From: Chitinophagaceae bacterium
Lineage (GTDB): Bacteria; Bacteroidota; Bacteroidia; Chitinophagales; Chitinophagaceae
Assembly (NCBI GenBank): GCA_023251285.1
Contig: JAHEZB010000004.1
Location: forward strand, 10,970 to 21,534
Length of the DNA stretch: 10,565 bases
Direction: 5' to 3'
Notes under the pieces: generated by a model
What the model saw: the letters and a program-made list of their open reading frames with translations, nothing else
Database searches by the model: none
What the model was told of the DNA's origin: nothing
Shown here: positions 5,773-10,565 of the stretch, one piece after another
Position numbering within the stretch: position 1 is the stretch's first letter
Layout: every line of letters begins with the position of its first letter
Translations under genes and position numbers: made by a program

Positions 5773-7332
5773 TTATTTGTGTGTGGCCCAATAAGGATTT
5801 TGCGTCAGCAGGTTATCCTGTGGAAACAGCGTTCCCATATCCAATGGCCAGTAATATCCTTTTTGATCAGGCGTTATCCGGTTTCCCTGGTATCCGACAT
5901 ATTCCAGCCAGCCCTGGGTTGGTTCTGTCCGGATCAAATCATAAAACCATTGCCCTTCACCAATCAACTCGCGGCCTCTTTCCATTACAATTTCATCCAC
6001 CATATCATATTGAGTTGTGGGATTTTCATATGAAGTGATGCCTGCACGTTCTTCCGTTTTTTGCAATTCATTCCTTGCTCCTTCCAGGTCGCCTGAATAT
6101 GCAAGAGCTTCTGCATCCAATAATATAATGTCAGAGAGACGGAACAGAACGAGGTTGTTGTTTATATATGCTCCGGTTTTATTATCAGCGTTCTGATATT
6201 GAAAATCCGTGTACTTCAAGAGCATGTATCCTTTTGGCGAGCCTCCGGAAGCATTTACAAGCGTAAGTACTTGTTTGGCTCGCTGATCATTAGCCGTATC
6301 AAATAAGACATCCGCTATTCCACCTGCATTGGCGATCCATGCAGATGTTTTGCGTTTATCAACTATAGATCCTTTCAGAAACACGCCAAAGAATCCAAAC
6401 TGCGCTTCTGCCCAGCTATTTTGATTTGCAAAATTTGGATCATTAGGATTGTACTGCATCGACAATTCAAATATGCTTTCATTAGAAGCTTGTCCTTTCC
6501 AAATATTCTTATACGTGCTCATCGGTTCTAAAGAATATCCGCCGTTATTGATTACTTCCTGGCAGGCAAGATGCGCATTTTTATAATCCTTTTTCCATTC
6601 ATAAATATGCGCCATCAAAGCATAGACAGAACCTTTATTGGCAGTAGTTGCCTCTGAAGGATCACCACCACTGAAGTCCAGGTATCCGGCAGCTACTTTT
6701 AAATTCTCAATACAACTATCCAACACAATGCCTTCCGGAGTGCGTGCAATTGGTGGAATTTTTCCATAATCCACATCATCAAAAGTCTTATCCACATATA
6801 CCGGGTCACCCCAGATCCTGGTGATATAGAAATAGGTATAAGCCTTCATAAACAAAGCCTGTCCCACAAACGCGTTTTTATCTGTTTCGCCGTTTTTGAA
6901 GAGTGAGTTGGACATCTTAGGCACATTCTCCAGTATCAGGTTTGCCTGGGCAATGATTTTGTAAAAACGTGACCAGTTTTGCAATGAACCTTCCAGGTAA
7001 GGAACATAAGAAAAGTTATAAGGGCCGCCACTGTAAGGATTGTTTACCCCAACCGGAGATAAATTCCATTGGACGGCATAAAGTACCTGGAATACGCCAG
7101 CTGTCAGATCTCCGTTAATAAAATACGAATTATCCTGGCGGAGAGCTCCTCTTAACTGGCCGTACATTGCATTACAAGCTTGCTGCACTGATGTTTGCGA
7201 AGTCCAGAATTCAGATCCATAAGTGGAAGTGATCGGTGCCTGATCGATATATTTTTTGCAGGAAGTAATCAGGATAATAAACACAAGCAGAGCGGGAATT
7301 AATTTTTTCAAAAAAGCATGTTGCTTATTCAT
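5773..7332 (-). CDS. SusD/RagB-family nutrient-binding outer-membrane lipoprotein
   Basis: The 519-residue protein starts at ATG 7332-7330 and has a lipoprotein signal with LITSC (acceptor C25), followed by KKYIDQAP, the usual SusD mature start. The family's helical core shows at 155-180 (FVGQALFMKAY, then FYITRIWGDPVYV), with TPR-like helices before and after it. The C-terminal domain has LFRLSDIILLDAEAL, IVMERGRELIGEGQWFYDLIR and the closing YYWPLDMGTLFPQDNLLTQNPYW. Length is typical. SusD proteins cap the SusC barrel from outside and open like a hinge to pass oligosaccharide inside. It lies 18 bases after SusC, the normal order for a SusCD pair. Aromatic residues available for sugar stacking include W89, W120 and W175, but which ones bind cannot be told from sequence, so the substrate stays open. 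Confidence 0.97.
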   Translation of the reverse strand: MNKQHAFLKKLIPALLVFIILITSCKKYIDQAPITSTYGSEFWTSQTSVQQACNAMYGQLRGALRQDNSYFINGDLTAGVFQVLYAVQWNLSPVGVNNPYSGGPYNFSYVPYLEGSLQNWSRFYKIIAQANLILENVPKMSNSLFKNGETDKNAFVGQALFMKAYTYFYITRIWGDPVYVDKTFDDVDYGKIPPIARTPEGIVLDSCIENLKVAAGYLDFSGGDPSEATTANKGSVYALMAHIYEWKKDYKNAHLACQEVINNGGYSLEPMSTYKNIWKGQASNESIFELSMQYNPNDPNFANQNSWAEAQFGFFGVFLKGSIVDKRKTSAWIANAGGIADVLFDTANDQRAKQVLTLVNASGGSPKGYMLLKYTDFQYQNADNKTGAYINNNLVLFRLSDIILLDAEALAYSGDLEGARNELQKTEERAGITSYENPTTQYDMVDEIVMERGRELIGEGQWFYDLIRTEPTQGWLEYVGYQGNRITPDQKGYYWPLDMGTLFPQDNLLTQNPYWATHK

Positions 7333-7350
7333 ATTAGTAATTTTAAAAGT

Positions 7351-10300
7351 TTAAAATTGAACGTCTACTCCAAGGGTAACCTTTGTTGGCATTGGATAAG
7401 TTCCGCCTGTATATATACCCAGCTGATCAACCAATTCCGGGTTAGGCATAGTTCCCTTTTTCAAAGTGAGTACGTTATCAACAGTGGCATAGATTCTTGC
7501 TCCCTTTAATTTCATTCTTTCGATCCAGGCTTTTTCAAGTTCATAAGCGAGCATGATATTTTTTATCTTAAAATAACTACCGTCTTCGTTAAACATGCTG
7601 GAGATCGGGATAAACTGATAATAGCTTGCGCCAAAAGGATTGATAGAAGGGAAACCTGCTTTGTAGTTTGGATCCGCCTTGGCCCCTTGCGGTGTCCAGT
7701 AATTTAAACCGCTCATATCCGGAAGACGACCGTTGGCAAAAGTGTAAATACTGCTGGAATAACCGCCAACGATGCTGCTGATCTGCTGTTGGAAAAATGT
7801 ATTTACTACTGTTCTTTTCCACGTAAATATGCTGGTAACGCTCATGGAAAAATTCTTGTAAGTGAAATAATTGGTCCATCCACCCGTATACTTAGGATTT
7901 GGGTCACCCATTGGAACGCGGTCTCCAAACTGTGATCCGTTGTCTTCATCTGTCCACACATCGCCGATGTTATTTACATCAACAAAAATGGGATCGCCTG
8001 GGACAACCGTATGATTTCCTTTAAAATACGTTAAGGATTTACCGGTCAGCGGATCGAAGGGTATTTGGGAAGCATTGTTATATACTCCGGCATATTTTAG
8101 CTGAAACATTTCATAAACAGGTTGACCGACAGAATAGATCCTGTCTGTACCATACCAATCTGTAATTACAAATGTCCGGTTGTTATTGGGTAGTCTGGCA
8201 AGCAGATTCTTATTGTGAGATAAGGTAAACTGCATATCCCATTTTAATTTACCAATAGAAATCAACCTGTTCGTAGATAGAGTTAAATCTACGCCCCTGT
8301 TGCTCACCCATAAATCATTGGCGTTAAAATTCACGCTATTAAACCCGGTAAAAAAAGGAAGTTTAAAATCGTAAAAACCTCCTTTTGAAAGCTTGTCGTA
8401 AAGATCAACGGTTAAATTGATCTTGTTGTTAAATAAACGAGCATCCACTCCAACATCTTTTTGGTACAGCCTTGACCATGTGAGATTATTTTTGGTAAGG
8501 CCATTGTTATAGTCCGGCTGAATGGCTATTCCTCCATTGTAAGTGCCGGAAACCGTGTATTGATTCCATGGAGCATAAAAGTCAGGCGACTGATCACCGG
8601 TAATGCCGTAACTTCCGCGAAGCTTCAGAAAAGAAATCACATTTTTTGTCTTAGACATGAAATTTTCATCTGAAATAATCCAGCCTGCACCAACAGCCGG
8701 GAAATATCCCCATTTTGAATTGGCACCAAAGCGGGAAGATGCGTCCCCTCTGTATGAGGCGTACATTATGTACTTACCATCGAAATCATACTGCAACTGG
8801 CCGAGAAAAGACAGCATCGCATCGGAAGCATAATTACTCGACCCACTCAGGTTGGCCTGCGGAATTCCTTGCACAACCTGTATGTTGTTAGACGGCACAT
8901 AATAACCGCCGACATTGTTGGAATTCGACACATCTGAAGAAAATTGCTGCGAACCTGTAAAAGTGATATTGTGAACGTGTTGGCTTGCTGTATTGAAGTG
9001 TTTAAAAAAATTGATATTATTACTAAAAAAATAAGTTGAGTAACTTCCTTTGTCCGATTCTGCATAAGAAGGACGGGCATATGCTGCTACAGCATCATTA
9101 GAAGGTTGGAAATAATCGCGTGCGGATGAGCTTATGTTGGCCGAACCCTGGAAGGAATATCGCAAGTCAGGTAAGATATTATAGTTGATGGTTGCCGACA
9201 TGGAATACTGATCATTAATATTCCGGTTTCTCATCTTATCGTATAGGCCGGTAAAGTTCGCGGAATCAAAACCGGTTAACAGAAAGAAAGAAGAAGGCTG
9301 AGAGGAGCCACTTACCGGTGTATTGTCATCGCTGTTATTATACTTCATTCCACGCTGACGATCGGACTTCGATAAACCAATGATAAACTGGCTGGTCAAT
9401 TTAGGACTGATCTTAAAATCAAAATTTCCTCTGAAACTGTACCGTTGAAATCCAAACGATTTAATAATGCCATCTTCATTGTAATAATTCATACTCACCC
9501 GGTAATTAACGTTTTTGGTTGCGGCAGAAACGGTTGCATCCACGTTTTTCACAGATCCGTTTCTATAAAACAGACCTTGCCAGTCAGTAGAATTATTAAA
9601 ATAAGGATTGTATTTATCTGTCAAGATTTGAGGAAGATTATTTAACTGCGCCGGAGTTGCATAAGTATTAATGATGTTCATCTTTTGCTGACGCTCGGCA
9701 GCGCCGGTTGATGTTTGCAATAATTGAGGTTGTAACACAACACCTCCGTAAACATTTACCCTGAATTCAGGAGTAGCAGATGTGCCCCGCTTTGTGGTAA
9801 TGTAGATGACACCATTCGCGCCTCTGGAGCCCCAGGCAGCAGTAGCGGCGGCATCCTTCTGCACTTCTACGCTCGCAATATCGTTGGTGTTGATACCCGC
9901 CAAATAGTTGGTGCCGGTTGCATCGATTGCATTGTCAATATCGCTGGGGTTTACCGGAATGCCATCAATAACATACAACGGACCACTCATTGCTCGTGCC
10001 TGGCTTACATTTGGATCGTCGCCAATACCTGTACTCACCTTGCTGTTGCCTCTGATAACTACGGTTGGAGCAACTCCGGGCTCTCCGCTGGTTACCTGCA
10101 CGTTCAGTCCCGCAACTTTTCCCTGCAATAACTGATCAACACTGGGAGCAGGCAGGTTTTCAATATCCTTTGACAAAACGGTTGAAATAGCTGATGTTGA
10201 TGTTCTCCTCGACTGTGTTTGAACACCCACGATAACCACATCGCTTAATTGGTTTGTAGATTCAGTTAAATTAACCACAACATGGCTTTCATTTTCACCT

Positions 10301-10565
10301 ACTGTTACCGTTTTCAGCTGGTATCCTACAAATGTAATTTGCAGAGTTACTTTTCCGGCCGGTACTGTTAGTTCAAACGTGCCACCTGCTTTTGACACAG
10401 TAGTTTTTTTCGCCGCTTTTAAAGCAATAGTTGCTCCTTCCAAAGGTCTATTGGCTTTTGCATCCTCAACTACTCCGGTGATTTTCCTTTGCGCAATCCC
10501 TGAAACAGAGAAAAGCAAAAGCGCCGAAATGAAGAAGCGGAATTGAAGTAATTTTGTTTTTTTCA
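7351..10565 (-). CDS. SusC/RagA-family TonB-dependent outer-membrane transporter (start codon one base beyond the window)
   Basis: The frame reads without interruption to the right edge, where the last two bases give TG of a probable ATG whose A lies at 10566. This yields a 1071-residue protein with a proper signal peptide (MKKTKLLQFRFFISALLL, ending GIAQ). A start at the internal TTG at 10518 would leave only part of that signal and is unlikely. Domains: CarboxypepD_reg-like beta domain (~27-105); TonB-box-like DVVIVG (109-114); plug (~125-262) with LLQGKVAGLNVQ, PLYVIDGIPV and SRGANGVIYITTKRG; then a ~22-strand barrel ending in VDVQF with the C-terminal Phe expected for barrel insertion. 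It imports oligosaccharides delivered by the SusD partner 18 bases downstream, using TonB-ExbBD energy. No STN domain is present, so direct anti-sigma signalling by this receptor is unlikely. The promoter lies outside the window. Confidence 0.97.
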   Translation of the reverse strand, partial: KKTKLLQFRFFISALLLFSVSGIAQRKITGVVEDAKANRPLEGATIALKAAKKTTVSKAGGTFELTVPAGKVTLQITFVGYQLKTVTVGENESHVVVNLTESTNQLSDVVIVGVQTQSRRTSTSAISTVLSKDIENLPAPSVDQLLQGKVAGLNVQVTSGEPGVAPTVVIRGNSKVSTGIGDDPNVSQARAMSGPLYVIDGIPVNPSDIDNAIDATGTNYLAGINTNDIASVEVQKDAAATAAWGSRGANGVIYITTKRGTSATPEFRVNVYGGVVLQPQLLQTSTGAAERQQKMNIINTYATPAQLNNLPQILTDKYNPYFNNSTDWQGLFYRNGSVKNVDATVSAATKNVNYRVSMNYYNEDGIIKSFGFQRYSFRGNFDFKISPKLTSQFIIGLSKSDRQRGMKYNNSDDNTPVSGSSQPSSFFLLTGFDSANFTGLYDKMRNRNINDQYSMSATINYNILPDLRYSFQGSANISSSARDYFQPSNDAVAAYARPSYAESDKGSYSTYFFSNNINFFKHFNTASQHVHNITFTGSQQFSSDVSNSNNVGGYYVPSNNIQVVQGIPQANLSGSSNYASDAMLSFLGQLQYDFDGKYIMYASYRGDASSRFGANSKWGYFPAVGAGWIISDENFMSKTKNVISFLKLRGSYGITGDQSPDFYAPWNQYTVSGTYNGGIAIQPDYNNGLTKNNLTWSRLYQKDVGVDARLFNNKINLTVDLYDKLSKGGFYDFKLPFFTGFNSVNFNANDLWVSNRGVDLTLSTNRLISIGKLKWDMQFTLSHNKNLLARLPNNNRTFVITDWYGTDRIYSVGQPVYEMFQLKYAGVYNNASQIPFDPLTGKSLTYFKGNHTVVPGDPIFVDVNNIGDVWTDEDNGSQFGDRVPMGDPNPKYTGGWTNYFTYKNFSMSVTSIFTWKRTVVNTFFQQQISSIVGGYSSSIYTFANGRLPDMSGLNYWTPQGAKADPNYKAGFPSINPFGASYYQFIPISSMFNEDGSYFKIKNIMLAYELEKAWIERMKLKGARIYATVDNVLTLKKGTMPNPELVDQLGIYTGGTYPMPTKVTLGVDVQF

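Noticed and set aside
5745..6038. 97-codon plus-strand frame opposite the SusD 3' end, starting close to the FAS1/SusD gap
   Set aside because: It lies almost wholly antisense to conserved SusD C-terminal codons, shows no domain or signal peptide, and a second overlapping plus frame of similar length exists there, as expected by chance.
9908..10135. 75-codon plus-strand frame with a hydrophobic composition
   Set aside because: It is the antisense of the SusC plug domain; the hydrophobic look comes from complementing conserved plug codons.
1..10565. tRNA, rRNA, CRISPR array, insertion sequence or phage signature
   Set aside because: Nearly all the window is six contiguous PUL genes; no repeat-spacer pattern, transposase motif or RNA-gene consensus was seen in the gaps.

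Overview
The window looks like part of a polysaccharide utilization locus (PUL) from a Bacteroidota bacterium, most likely a Sphingobacteriales- or Chitinophagaceae-type soil or plant-associated organism. The grounds are a SusC/SusD pair, three lipoproteins with Bacteroidota-style signal peptides, moderate-to-low GC with AT-rich gene leaders that lack Shine-Dalgarno sequences, and an N-terminal carboxypeptidase-like domain on the TonB-dependent receptor. The lineage is an inference from gene style; no rRNA or other marker gene is present.

All six genes lie on the minus strand, so transcription runs from the right edge to the left. In that order they are: a SusC-like TonB-dependent outer-membrane transporter (10565 to 7351, its first base just off the right edge); a SusD-like glycan-binding lipoprotein (7332-5773); a single-domain fasciclin (FAS1) lipoprotein (5743-5027); a lipoprotein of unknown function resembling the DUF5007 group (5008-3893); a secreted DUF3472 protein with an N-terminal DUF5077-like region (3801-2500); and a secreted glycoside hydrolase family 31 enzyme (2383 to the left edge, C-terminus missing). 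Gaps are 18, 29, 18, 91 and 116 bases, which fits one operon whose last two genes have longer leaders. There is no gene-free stretch above 300 bases, and I see no RNA gene, mobile element or CRISPR array. No regulator (SARP, ECF sigma/anti-sigma, hybrid two-component or SusR-like) is inside the window; it may lie beyond the right edge.

Working model (inference): the surface lipoproteins SusD, FAS1 and the DUF5007-like protein hold or organise a glycan at the cell surface, SusC imports oligosaccharides using TonB energy, and the GH31 enzyme, possibly helped by the DUF3472 protein, trims alpha-linked residues. The GH31 catalytic region resembles the long GH31 enzymes found in alpha-glucan (dextran-like) loci, so an alpha-glucan is the best substrate guess, held loosely. 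The least understood part, and the best candidate for new biology, is the FAS1 / DUF5007-like / DUF3472 trio between the transporter and the enzyme. The DNA also shows a recurring TTTACTG-containing motif in the three leaders downstream of FAS1, one copy lying within a nested inverted repeat.
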